From contig CAJUPB010000005.1 of NCBI GenBank assembly GCA_910588155.1, forward strand, positions 1-64,000: 64,000 nucleotides of DNA, read 5' to 3'. This document shows positions 25,491-33,074 of the stretch, piece after piece (the first letter of the stretch is position 1; each line of letters starts with the position of its first letter). The stretch comes from an uncultured Christensenellaceae bacterium (GTDB taxonomy: Bacteria; Bacillota; Clostridia; Christensenellales; Pumilibacteraceae). Below the pieces are notes generated by a model, which was not told where the DNA came from, made no database searches, and saw nothing but the letters and a program-made list of their open reading frames with translations. The position numbers and the translations under genes are program-made.

Positions 25491-26261
25491 ATGTTCAATT
25501 TTATCTATAAAAATATAGATTTCGCGCACAAACTCGACCACGCAAGTCTGCCGTCGGAAGAGTATTACAAGCACATTCATTACTTCTACGAAATACTGTA
25601 TTTCGTGAAAGGCAACGTGCAATACACCGTGGAATCGGAGACGAGGAATTTGTGCGAAGGCGACATCGTCTTTATCCCCGCAGGCAAATATCACTTTGCC
25701 GCCGTGGATTTGAGCGTGCCTTACGAACGGTATGTTTTGAAATTCCCCGATTCGCTCGTCCCCGAATATCTCGCCAAAAAGCTGGCGGCAAACAGTTCGT
25801 TCTACATCGATTCGAGAAAATTCGACGTGACTTTCAGTCAGCTCGACACATATATCAAAATGTTTTCTCACGACGAGATATACACGCTGTTCACCTGCGA
25901 AGTTATGAAACTTATGGTTATGCTCTGTCACGAGACGACGAGTCCTACGGGCAAGCACAACGACTTTATCGAAGCCCTCATCGCATATGTTGACGCAAAC
26001 GTCCGCAACCCCATCACCACGCAGACGCTTGCCGAACATTTTCATTACTCGAAATCGTTTATCAACATCGAATTCAAAAAGCATATGAAAATTCCGATTA
26101 TGCAATACGTCCGTTCCAAAAAGGTTATGGCGGCGCACCAGATGATTCTGTCGGGAGCCAAGAAGTCCGAGGTCGCTGAAATGTTCGGCTTCGACACCTA
26201 CTCCACTTTTTTCAGAGCTTACAAGAAACTTATCAACGCACCCGGCGAAACCGTGGAATAG
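25491..26261 (+). CDS. AraC-family transcriptional regulator of uronate/glycan use
   Basis: A 256-residue AraC-type regulator. Residues about 1-140 are a cupin-like ligand domain (HIHYFYEILYFVKG, GDIVFIPAGKYH). Residues about 160-256 hold the two helix-turn-helix units (TTQTLAEHFHYSKSFINIEFKK and SEVAEMFGFDTYSTFFRAYKK). It is transcribed divergently from the glucuronate operon with a shared 30-bp operator, which recurs at three other promoters in this window. The ATG at 25491 has no Shine-Dalgarno sequence and lies at the predicted transcription start. The ligand is unknown; a uronate or oligosaccharide is a reasonable guess. Confidence 0.92.
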   Translation: MFNFIYKNIDFAHKLDHASLPSEEYYKHIHYFYEILYFVKGNVQYTVESETRNLCEGDIVFIPAGKYHFAAVDLSVPYERYVLKFPDSLVPEYLAKKLAANSSFYIDSRKFDVTFSQLDTYIKMFSHDEIYTLFTCEVMKLMVMLCHETTSPTGKHNDFIEALIAYVDANVRNPITTQTLAEHFHYSKSFINIEFKKHMKIPIMQYVRSKKVMAAHQMILSGAKKSEVAEMFGFDTYSTFFRAYKKLINAPGETVE

Positions 26262-26284
26262 AGCGCAGAATATCAATTCGAAAT

Positions 26285-26385
26285 AATGAAATACCCCGAG
26301 ACGGTGTAGGGAACGTCTCGGGGTATTTCTAGAAGGAGATTAAGAATGATTAAAGTCGGATTAGCTCTGACTTCTATCTTTCGAT
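26285..26385 (-). ncRNA. Candidate small RNA with an anti-Shine-Dalgarno segment
   Basis: A promoter (26392-26420) with an upstream operator reads leftward into about 100 bases that end in a 16-bp hairpin (26288-26329). In the RNA a 5' hairpin built from AAGTC/GACTT arms is followed by a single-stranded stretch rich in C and U (TCTCCTTCT, about 26328-26336), complementary to the AGGAG of ribosome binding sites, and then the terminator hairpin. This is the usual layout of base-pairing sRNAs that block translation. The gene lies between araC and the GH2 gene on the opposite strand. Confidence 0.6.
26288..26329. terminator. Bidirectional terminator behind araC and the small RNA
   Basis: A perfect 16-bp stem (26288-26303 with 26314-26329) and a 10-base loop. 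Both outer flanks are A/T-rich, so it can end the araC transcript on one strand and the candidate sRNA on the other. Confidence 0.85.
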
Positions 26386-26391
26386 ACCGAT

Positions 26392-26447
26392 AGTATAATA
26401 TATCCGTTGTCAAAATGCAAGTGCAAATTATTCACAAAATATTGCAA
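26392..26447 (-). promoter_or_regulatory. Small-RNA promoter with operator copy 2
   Basis: On the minus strand TTGCAT (26420-26415), 17 bp and TATACT (26397-26392). The 30 bases ending in the TTG of the -35 (26447-26418) match the operator at 25431-25460: a TGCAAT half-site shifted by one base, then TTGCACTTG. The middle parts of the two copies also align. Confidence 0.65.
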
Positions 26448-26546
26448 TTCTTACAGTAATGCTTCAAAGCGGAGAAAAATTCGGAATCGGCGATTTCGGC
26501 ACGAACAGAGGGAAAACATATCCGTAGCGGGAATCACTGACGAAAA

Positions 26547-26602
26547 TGCAATGTTTTTATACTTTTTTTGCTCTTGCGCTTTTTGCGAAAATATGGTAAA
26601 AT
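26547..26602 (+). promoter_or_regulatory. GH2 promoter with operator copy 3
   Basis: TTGCGC (26574-26579), 17 bp and TAAAAT (26597-26602). The 30 bases 26547-26576 run from AAAATGCAAT to TTGCTCTTG and end in the TTG of the -35, as at the glucuronate operon and the lipoprotein operon at 51806. Confidence 0.7.
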
Positions 26603-26644
26603 ATTTTAAGAATAAGCAAAAACTATCTTATGAAGGAGATAACG

Positions 26645-28588
26645 ATGAGAAAGACAATCAATATAAACGAGGACTGGCTGTTTATAAAGAGCGACGTCGG
26701 AGCGCAAGAAGCGGCTTTGTTCGACGGCGGAGAAAAAGTCGACGTGCCGTTCACTTGGAACAACATCGACGGACAAGACGGCGGAAACGACTATGTGCGC
26801 GGCGCGTTCTGGTTTGTCAAGCGGTTTAAAAAGCCGGACTTTAAGGACGACGAAACCGTATACCTCGAATTCAAGGGAGTCAACTCTTCCGCCGAAGTAT
26901 ACTTAAACGGCGAGAAGGTCGCAAGTCACGACGGAGGATATTCCACTTTCCGCGCGCAAGTCAAGTCGGTTTTGCGCGACGAAAACATACTGTGCGTGAG
27001 AGCGGACAACTCCAAGACGGAGAAAGTCTATCCGCAGACGGCGGACTTCACTTTCTACGGCGGCATATACCGCGACGTCAACATTATAGTCGCAAACGAA
27101 AATCATTTCGACCTCGACTATTACGGCGCGCCCGGAATCAAAATCGACCCCGTCGTGGACGGCGCGGACGGTTATGTCACGGTTACGGGATATGTCAAGG
27201 GCGAAGGCGACGTGGAAGTCACCGTTTTGACCGCGGACGGACAGGTCGCGGCGAGCGGCGCCGGCGGCGAAAAGCTGAAAATAGAGAACGTGCATTTATG
27301 GAACGGAGTGGACGACCCGTATTTATACCGTGCGAAAGCCGAGCTCAAAGTCGGCGGCAAAGCCGTGGACGAAGTGAGTCTGAACTTCGGGTTCCGTTAT
27401 TTCTCGGTGGACCCGAACAAGGGATTCTTTCTCAACGGCAAGTCCTATCCCCTACGCGGCGTGTGCCGTCACCAAGACCGCAAGGGTCTCGGAAACGCTA
27501 TAACCAAAGCCGAGCACGACGAGGACGCCGCTTTGATTAAGGAAATCGGCGCGAACACCGTGCGTCTTGCGCACTATCAGCACGACGATTATTTCTACGA
27601 TTTATGCGACAGATACGGTTTTGTGGTATGGGCGGAAATCCCTTATATCTCGCGGCATATGCCGGAAGCCAATGAAAATGCCGTCGAGCAGATGAAGGAG
27701 CTTATCTACCAACAGCATCACCACGCGAGCATTTGTTTCTGGGGCGTTTCCAATGAAATCACTATGTACGGCAAGCACAAAAAAGATATGCTCGCCCAGC
27801 ACCGCCGCTTGAACGATTTGTGTCACGAGCTGGACCCGTCGAGGCTCACCACCCTCGCCTGCTTTGCTATGTGCGGTTTCGGCAACCGTTCTGCGCACAT
27901 AACCGACGTCGTGAGCTGGAACTTATATCTCGGCTGGTATGTACCCGGCAAATTCCTGAACGGCGTTTGGATGGGGCTGTTCCGTATGCTGCACCCGAAG
28001 CGCTGCATAGGGCTTTCGGAATACGGCGCGGAATGTATGCCGAATCTTCATTCCAAGCACCCGAAGCGCGGCGACAACAGCGAGGAATATCAGCTTGACT
28101 ATCACGAATATATGCTCGACTTTTTCGACCGTCACCCGTACCTTTGGGCGACGCACGTTTGGAATATGTTCGACTTTGCCGCAGACGCCCGCAATCAGGG
28201 CGGCGAGCCCGGTATGAACCACAAGGGTCTCGTTACGTTCGACCGCAAAATCAAAAAAGACTCTTTCTTCGTCTACAAGGCATACTGGTCGAAAGAGCCT
28301 TTCGTATACATCTGCGGAAAGCGGTTTGCCAACCGCACGGGCGGTTCCACCGTCGTCAAAGTCGTATCCAATCTCGACGGCGTGACGCTTGCGGTAAACG
28401 GAAAAGAAGTACGCGGCAAAAAGGTCGGCAAACACTCGTTCGAGTTCAAAATCAAGCTTGCCGATAAAAACGAGATACGCGCGCAGAGCGGCGAATACTT
28501 TGACGAATGCGTGATTAACAGAGTCAAAAAACCCGACTACAACTACAAGTTGCACGTCAAGTCGGAAACGCAGAGCTGGCAGAAATAA
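26645..28588 (+). CDS. Glycoside hydrolase family 2 enzyme (beta-galactosidase/beta-glucuronidase type)
   Basis: A 647-residue GH2 enzyme without a signal peptide, so cytoplasmic. It has a sugar-binding N-terminal domain, an immunoglobulin-like domain and a TIM barrel. The acid/base is Glu371 in WGVSNEI and the nucleophile is Glu459 in GLSEYGAE. A short C-terminal domain follows. An NHK motif (GMNHKGLV) matches the NxK found in beta-glucuronidases, but the same place is NDK in many beta-galactosidases, so the substrate is not settled. AAGGAG 7 bases before ATG 26645 decides the start. Its promoter shares the operator of the glucuronate operon, which favours a role in releasing glucuronate or its partner sugar from imported oligosaccharides. 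Confidence 0.9.
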   Translation: MRKTININEDWLFIKSDVGAQEAALFDGGEKVDVPFTWNNIDGQDGGNDYVRGAFWFVKRFKKPDFKDDETVYLEFKGVNSSAEVYLNGEKVASHDGGYSTFRAQVKSVLRDENILCVRADNSKTEKVYPQTADFTFYGGIYRDVNIIVANENHFDLDYYGAPGIKIDPVVDGADGYVTVTGYVKGEGDVEVTVLTADGQVAASGAGGEKLKIENVHLWNGVDDPYLYRAKAELKVGGKAVDEVSLNFGFRYFSVDPNKGFFLNGKSYPLRGVCRHQDRKGLGNAITKAEHDEDAALIKEIGANTVRLAHYQHDDYFYDLCDRYGFVVWAEIPYISRHMPEANENAVEQMKELIYQQHHHASICFWGVSNEITMYGKHKKDMLAQHRRLNDLCHELDPSRLTTLACFAMCGFGNRSAHITDVVSWNLYLGWYVPGKFLNGVWMGLFRMLHPKRCIGLSEYGAECMPNLHSKHPKRGDNSEEYQLDYHEYMLDFFDRHPYLWATHVWNMFDFAADARNQGGEPGMNHKGLVTFDRKIKKDSFFVYKAYWSKEPFVYICGKRFANRTGGSTVVKVVSNLDGVTLAVNGKEVRGKKVGKHSFEFKIKLADKNEIRAQSGEYFDECVINRVKKPDYNYKLHVKSETQSWQK

Positions 28589-28615
28589 ATCAGCTATTAC
28601 CCTCCTTTTGTGTGC

Positions 28616-28657
28616 GGCAGCCCCCGATACTTCAACGTATCGGGGGCTGCCTTTTTT
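28616..28657 (+). terminator. Terminator of the GH2 gene
   Basis: A perfect 15-bp stem (28616-28630 with 28637-28651), a 6-base loop and six T. It faces the end of the convergent transglutaminase-like gene. Confidence 0.95.
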
Positions 28658-28672
28658 CATATTCCGCCCGAA

Positions 28673-30946
28673 TCAGATTCCGAGACACTTAACGTATTTA
28701 CAGTACAGAGTTTTGATTTTGCCGCCCTTCGACAGCGAAGCCGCAACGGTTTCTATATACTCCGTCACGAAATATTTTTCACCGACGGTCAAGTCTGTGC
28801 CGCCGTACACGGCGCGGCGGACAAGCTCTCGGAAGCGGGCGGTTTTGTCCCTGCAAACGCCGAACGCTTCCAACGTTTTTTCGTCGAAACCGCCGAAAGA
28901 TTTGCAATCCTTTTTGACAATCTCATAAGCCGCTTTGCCGAAAGATTCGCCGTTGCAATCGAGCGACTTGCGCTTTCTTCCGACAGTGATTTCTCTGCGC
29001 ACAACGAGAGCGAGCGCAGCGAAAGCCGCAACCGACAGAGTTGCCGAAACCGCAATCAGAATCTTCAACGCCGTGAAAAGGCGGGATTCTTTTTCGTCGA
29101 GAGGCGGACGTATCGGAAGCTCCGGCTCTTCGGGGTCGGTCGGGTCCACGGGAATTTCGGGCGGCGGGTCGGGGTCTACGGGTTTGTCGGGATTATCGGG
29201 ATTGTCGGGGTCTATCGGAGTATCGGGGTCGTCGTCCGAGAAGAACGTCGGCGTGACTTCTATCGGCAACCAGCCGATACCGTCGAAATAGACCTCCGTC
29301 CAAGCGTGGGCGTTATCCCCCGTCACCGCGACTGCGCCGCCGTGTTCCTCGTCGGCGCTCACGAGATAGCCCTCCGCATAGCGGGCGGCGAAACCGAAGC
29401 TGCGGAACGCGAAAGTTGCCGCCGTCGCAAAATACGCCGAGTTTGCGTTTGTTATTTTGCCGCCGAAAAATTCCGCAGCAAAGTCGGTTTCCGTCTCGTC
29501 GGGACTTTCATCGGAGTATGTAAATCCGTCCGAAAAGTATGCGCGGATAAACTGCGTAGCGGTATTTATCGAGTTTGTTTCGAATCCGTTCAAAGCCGCC
29601 CCGACCGCGCTTGCCGTTTCGGGGTCGAGCTTCGTATACACGTCGGACACGAAATTGCGGTATTCGCCTTCCAACGCGAGATATTTAATCATTTGCGGAG
29701 TGCGGTTTATGTTTTCCAATACCCATTGCGCCTGCGTGACGCGTTCGCTGCTCTTATCTCCCGCGAATACTTCGAAAGTATATTCCTTCGGCGAGAACAC
29801 GTTTGCGCGCAGACCCAAATCATAATACTGCGCGCCAGCCGAATAGTCTGCGGTTGTGTACGGCGCATACACGTACTTGCGGTTGGCGCCGACGTTTTTG
29901 ACGGATACCGTATGCAGAGCGGAATTGCCGCTCAAAGCCGAGTATTGCGCATACTGCCTGACGGGCAAGCCGCCCACGGAAATATATTCCATAAGCCCGC
30001 GGTAACGGCTCGAAACGTAAGCGTTTTTGTCGGTGGGATTCCAGCGATTGTCCTTCCAATCGCCGCCGACGAAGCCTTTGAGATAGAGTTTCGGAGTATC
30101 GGACGCGAGTCTTACTTGCAGCATTACTTCGTCGGACGAGCGCATACCCGCCGACTTATCCAATCTCCCTTCCGGCAGAGAGTCTTTGCCGTACAGCACC
30201 GTTTCGACGGCAAGCGCGGCGGATTCCTTGAAATTCTTTACCGCCCTGCTTTCCCCTAACAGAAAGCACGGCAAAGCCGCGGCAAACAGCACCGCGGCGC
30301 AGGACAAGTAGCAGACGGCGGCTTTCCAGGAAAAGCCGCTGTCCGAAGCCGGCACCGCGACGAGGGCGACGGCAAAAAGCACCGCCGCATATGCTTTCGG
30401 AAAAAGTCCGAGCGACAGCATTATCAAAGCCGCGGCGAAAACGGTTATCGCAAACGCCGTTTTATTTTTAAAGCAAAGTGCGGCAGCCGCAAGCGAAAAC
30501 CAAACGGACAGCACGGACATAAACAGGAAGCTGCCGAGCGGCGACACGACGACGTCGAAGGACACAAAGCCGTAGTGCAAATTTGTATTTGCGGCGAACA
30601 CCACCCCATTCCAAAACGAAACCGCTCCGCTTGCGAAAGCGCGGAAGAAAGCGGCGACGCACACCGTCGTATAAGCCGCGACGAAGATACAGACGCCTAT
30701 CTTAACGAATTTTTTTTCGCCGAAAATCAGAAACGTTCCCGCAACAGCCAATCCGACGAGGACGGAAAGATATTCTGCCGCGCCTGCGTTTTCCGACGCC
30801 GACACCAAAAACAGATGCAGAGAAAGCAATGAAAAAAGCAGGACTGCCGCGGAAAAGAGCCGCGTCCCTTTCTCCGGCTCTGCTTTCATAATTATGCGTT
30901 TGTCCTTGACCTTTTTCAACGTTGTATTCTCCGTCACAGCGTGCAT
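28673..30946 (-). CDS. Membrane protein with a degenerate transglutaminase-like domain
   Basis: About 757 residues. Several membrane helices occupy the first third, as in TgpA-type proteins. An extracytoplasmic transglutaminase-like core follows (NSAYFATAATFAFRSFGFAARYAEGY ... DNAHAWTEVYFDGIGWLPIEVTP, here shown in part), then a Pro/Asp-rich linker, one more membrane helix and a cytoplasmic tail. The core keeps the His (AHAW) and an acidic residue, but the position of the nucleophilic Cys is Ser. It ends the kinase-LRR-MoxR-DUF58 operon. The start at 30946 overlaps the DUF58 gene by 13 bases. A TTG at 30919, 9 bases after GGAG, is a good alternative. The frame is open further upstream but that part is the shadow of the DUF58 gene. 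Confidence 0.85.
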   Translation of the reverse strand: MHAVTENTTLKKVKDKRIIMKAEPEKGTRLFSAAVLLFSLLSLHLFLVSASENAGAAEYLSVLVGLAVAGTFLIFGEKKFVKIGVCIFVAAYTTVCVAAFFRAFASGAVSFWNGVVFAANTNLHYGFVSFDVVVSPLGSFLFMSVLSVWFSLAAAALCFKNKTAFAITVFAAALIMLSLGLFPKAYAAVLFAVALVAVPASDSGFSWKAAVCYLSCAAVLFAAALPCFLLGESRAVKNFKESAALAVETVLYGKDSLPEGRLDKSAGMRSSDEVMLQVRLASDTPKLYLKGFVGGDWKDNRWNPTDKNAYVSSRYRGLMEYISVGGLPVRQYAQYSALSGNSALHTVSVKNVGANRKYVYAPYTTADYSAGAQYYDLGLRANVFSPKEYTFEVFAGDKSSERVTQAQWVLENINRTPQMIKYLALEGEYRNFVSDVYTKLDPETASAVGAALNGFETNSINTATQFIRAYFSDGFTYSDESPDETETDFAAEFFGGKITNANSAYFATAATFAFRSFGFAARYAEGYLVSADEEHGGAVAVTGDNAHAWTEVYFDGIGWLPIEVTPTFFSDDDPDTPIDPDNPDNPDKPVDPDPPPEIPVDPTDPEEPELPIRPPLDEKESRLFTALKILIAVSATLSVAAFAALALVVRREITVGRKRKSLDCNGESFGKAAYEIVKKDCKSFGGFDEKTLEAFGVCRDKTARFRELVRRAVYGGTDLTVGEKYFVTEYIETVAASLSKGGKIKTLYCKYVKCLGI

Positions 30947-32088
30947 CCGACCAATGCGGTCTGCGCCCTTTCCTGCGTTACGTAAATTATTCTGACGTCG
31001 CCTTCGTCCACCTGTCCGAGACTGTCTCCCACGGCAATCACGGTCACAGACGAACCCGAAAACTCCTTCAACTCCTCCGCGGTCACCGCCGCGGTTACCA
31101 AAATCACTTTCGTGAATGCGCTGCGCTTTTCCGAGCGGGACAGATAGAACAGGCTTTCGGAACTGCCTGCGTCCGCCTTGACGCTCATAAGCGCGTTGAC
31201 GGACTGCACGAAAGTATTGCCGTCCGAGACTTCGGACAGAAACAGTTCTCCGTCGTTGAACCAGCCGATACTGTGTACGCAACCGCTCTCTTTCAGCGAG
31301 TCGGACACCGATACGGCTATATCCAGCACGGCGTTCAGACTTGCGTCGGCTGCCGAAAATTCGCCTTTTTTCCTGCTCATATCCACGAGAACGAGCGTCT
31401 TATGTTCGTCGGTACTTCCGAACTCCTTGGCTTTCAGGCTGTCGAACTTGCTTGACAGTTTCCAATGCACGGAATTCAAGGAGTCGCCCGCGACATAGTC
31501 TCGGACATTGAAAATCTCCGTTATGTCGCTGCCCTTTTGCGGAAGCGACGTTTCGCCCGAAAGCGACGAGCGCATATTCGCGCCCACGCGCACGCGCAGA
31601 TTTTCGTATAACAGCGGCGACACGACCGACTCCGTGAACTTTCCGCACCCGACTTTCAGCGAGCATATTCCCAAAATGTCCGTCACTTTCAGGCTTTTGA
31701 TTCTCACGCAGATTCTGCCGCTGTCCTCGCTGACGTAATCGTAGGTATGCGCGCCGAACGACAAATCCTTGAAAACCATTTTCTTTATCTGTTTTTTGCC
31801 GAACGTGGAATTCTCTATCTCGACTTCCGCCACGGCGCAACCTGCCAAAAAGCGCGGAGACAGTCCCGCGCGCACGGTTATCTGCAACGCGCCGCCGCGA
31901 ATGCAGGAGCGTCTTGTTTCGCAATCGAACCGAAGCCGTTTGGCGGCAAACAAAAGCAGTACGAAAGACAGCGGAGGCAAAGCCGCCGCGCACACGCACA
32001 AAAACAGCGCGACGGCATTATTCGTCACAACGAAAACCGCCGCACAGGCAAGCAGAACTATTGCGTATACCGCTCTTTTGACCGCCAT
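30934..32088 (-). CDS. DUF58-domain protein
   Basis: A 384-residue protein with two N-terminal membrane helices and a cytoplasmic DUF58/von-Willebrand-like domain. The diagnostic DUF58 stretch is RDYVAGDSLNSVHWKLSSK, followed by LVLVDMSRKKG, a degenerate MIDAS-like strand. DUF58 proteins are usually encoded with a MoxR ATPase and a transglutaminase, as here, and are thought to be remodelling partners of MoxR. It follows moxR by 7 bases. Confidence 0.93.
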   Translation of the reverse strand: MAVKRAVYAIVLLACAAVFVVTNNAVALFLCVCAAALPPLSFVLLLFAAKRLRFDCETRRSCIRGGALQITVRAGLSPRFLAGCAVAEVEIENSTFGKKQIKKMVFKDLSFGAHTYDYVSEDSGRICVRIKSLKVTDILGICSLKVGCGKFTESVVSPLLYENLRVRVGANMRSSLSGETSLPQKGSDITEIFNVRDYVAGDSLNSVHWKLSSKFDSLKAKEFGSTDEHKTLVLVDMSRKKGEFSAADASLNAVLDIAVSVSDSLKESGCVHSIGWFNDGELFLSEVSDGNTFVQSVNALMSVKADAGSSESLFYLSRSEKRSAFTKVILVTAAVTAEELKEFSGSSVTVIAVGDSLGQVDEGDVRIIYVTQERAQTALVGCTL

Positions 32089-32095
32089 TATGATT

Positions 32096-33028
32096 TCAAA
32101 TCTCCGGTGCGGGAGTGTTTTTCAACACGTCGCGCAATATCGCCGTTGCGGTGAGACCTTCCAACTTGGCGCGCGGACGGAGTATTATTCTGTGCGCGCA
32201 GACGTCCTCGAACACGTCCTTGACGTCTTGGGGTATGACATAGTCCCTCTCCGAAAGCACGGCGCAGGCGCGCACCATACGTGACAAAGCCAGCAGTCCG
32301 CGCGGGCTGACGCCGAGTTCTATGAGCGGATTGTTTCTGGTATTTTCGCACAGCGACACCATATATTCGAGTATGGAATCGGCAATCTTGACCGAACCGA
32401 GGTAGTTTTGTATTTCGATTATGCTGTCGCGGTCGGTTATCTGTCCCAACGAATCTATCGGGTCGCTGTTTTGATGTTTGCGCAATATCTCCACCTGTTC
32501 GGCGGCGTCGGGATAGCCTATCGAGAGCTTGACCATAAATCTGTCGAGCTGGGAATCGGGCAGCGGCTGCGTTCCCGACGAACCTGCGGGGTTTTGCGTG
32601 GCTATACAAATGAACGGGTTCGGCAGTCTGTGCGTCACTCCGTCTACGGTCACGCTGTTCTCCTCCATTGCTTCCAACAGCGCCGACTGCGTCTTTGCCG
32701 ACGCGCGGTTTATTTCGTCGCCCATAAACAGGTTGCACACTATCGCGCCCTGCTTATAGTCGAACTCGCCCGTATCCTTATTGTACACGGTGAATCCCGT
32801 TATGTCCGACGGCATTGTATCGGGAGTGAACTGCACGCGTTTGAAATCCAACCCGAGAGCTTTTGCGAAAGCCAAAGCAAGCGTGGTCTTGCCCACGCCC
32901 GGCGTGTCTTCCAACAGCACATTGCCCTTTGCGTACACCGCCATAAGCACTTTTTTCACGACGTCTTCCTTGCCGACGAGCACGCCGCCTATCTTCTTGA
33001 TTATTTCTTCCGATTTCTCTATTATCAT
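32096..33028 (-). CDS. MoxR-family AAA+ ATPase
   Basis: A 310-residue AAA+ ATPase of the MoxR family: Walker A LLEDTPGVGKTTLA, Walker B FMGDEINRAS with sensor residues, and a C-terminal lid domain. MoxR ATPases act as chaperones for their DUF58/VWA neighbours. Encoded 46 bases after the LRR lipoprotein and directly before the DUF58 gene. Confidence 0.96.
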   Translation of the reverse strand: MIIEKSEEIIKKIGGVLVGKEDVVKKVLMAVYAKGNVLLEDTPGVGKTTLALAFAKALGLDFKRVQFTPDTMPSDITGFTVYNKDTGEFDYKQGAIVCNLFMGDEINRASAKTQSALLEAMEENSVTVDGVTHRLPNPFICIATQNPAGSSGTQPLPDSQLDRFMVKLSIGYPDAAEQVEILRKHQNSDPIDSLGQITDRDSIIEIQNYLGSVKIADSILEYMVSLCENTRNNPLIELGVSPRGLLALSRMVRACAVLSERDYVIPQDVKDVFEDVCAHRIILRPRAKLEGLTATAILRDVLKNTPAPEI

Positions 33029-33074
33029 ACTCGATTTCTCCTATCCGTGCAAACGCACAAATTTCGTTTTTCGA

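Noticed and set aside
26346..26393. Plus-strand 15-codon frame (MIKVGLALTSIFRYR) with a strong AAGGAG box
   Set aside because: It lies right behind a strong terminator with no promoter of its own. Its apparent ribosome binding site is the complement of the CU-rich stretch of the minus-strand sRNA candidate, which has a promoter and terminator.
26645..28588. Calling the GH2 enzyme a beta-glucuronidase from its NHK motif
   Set aside because: The equivalent NxK site also occurs in many GH2 beta-galactosidases, so the motif alone does not decide. Regulon membership makes it plausible only.
30947..31282. N-terminal extension of the transglutaminase-like gene
   Set aside because: The extra 112 codons are Arg/Gln-rich shadow sequence of the DUF58 gene; the real start is at or after 30946.
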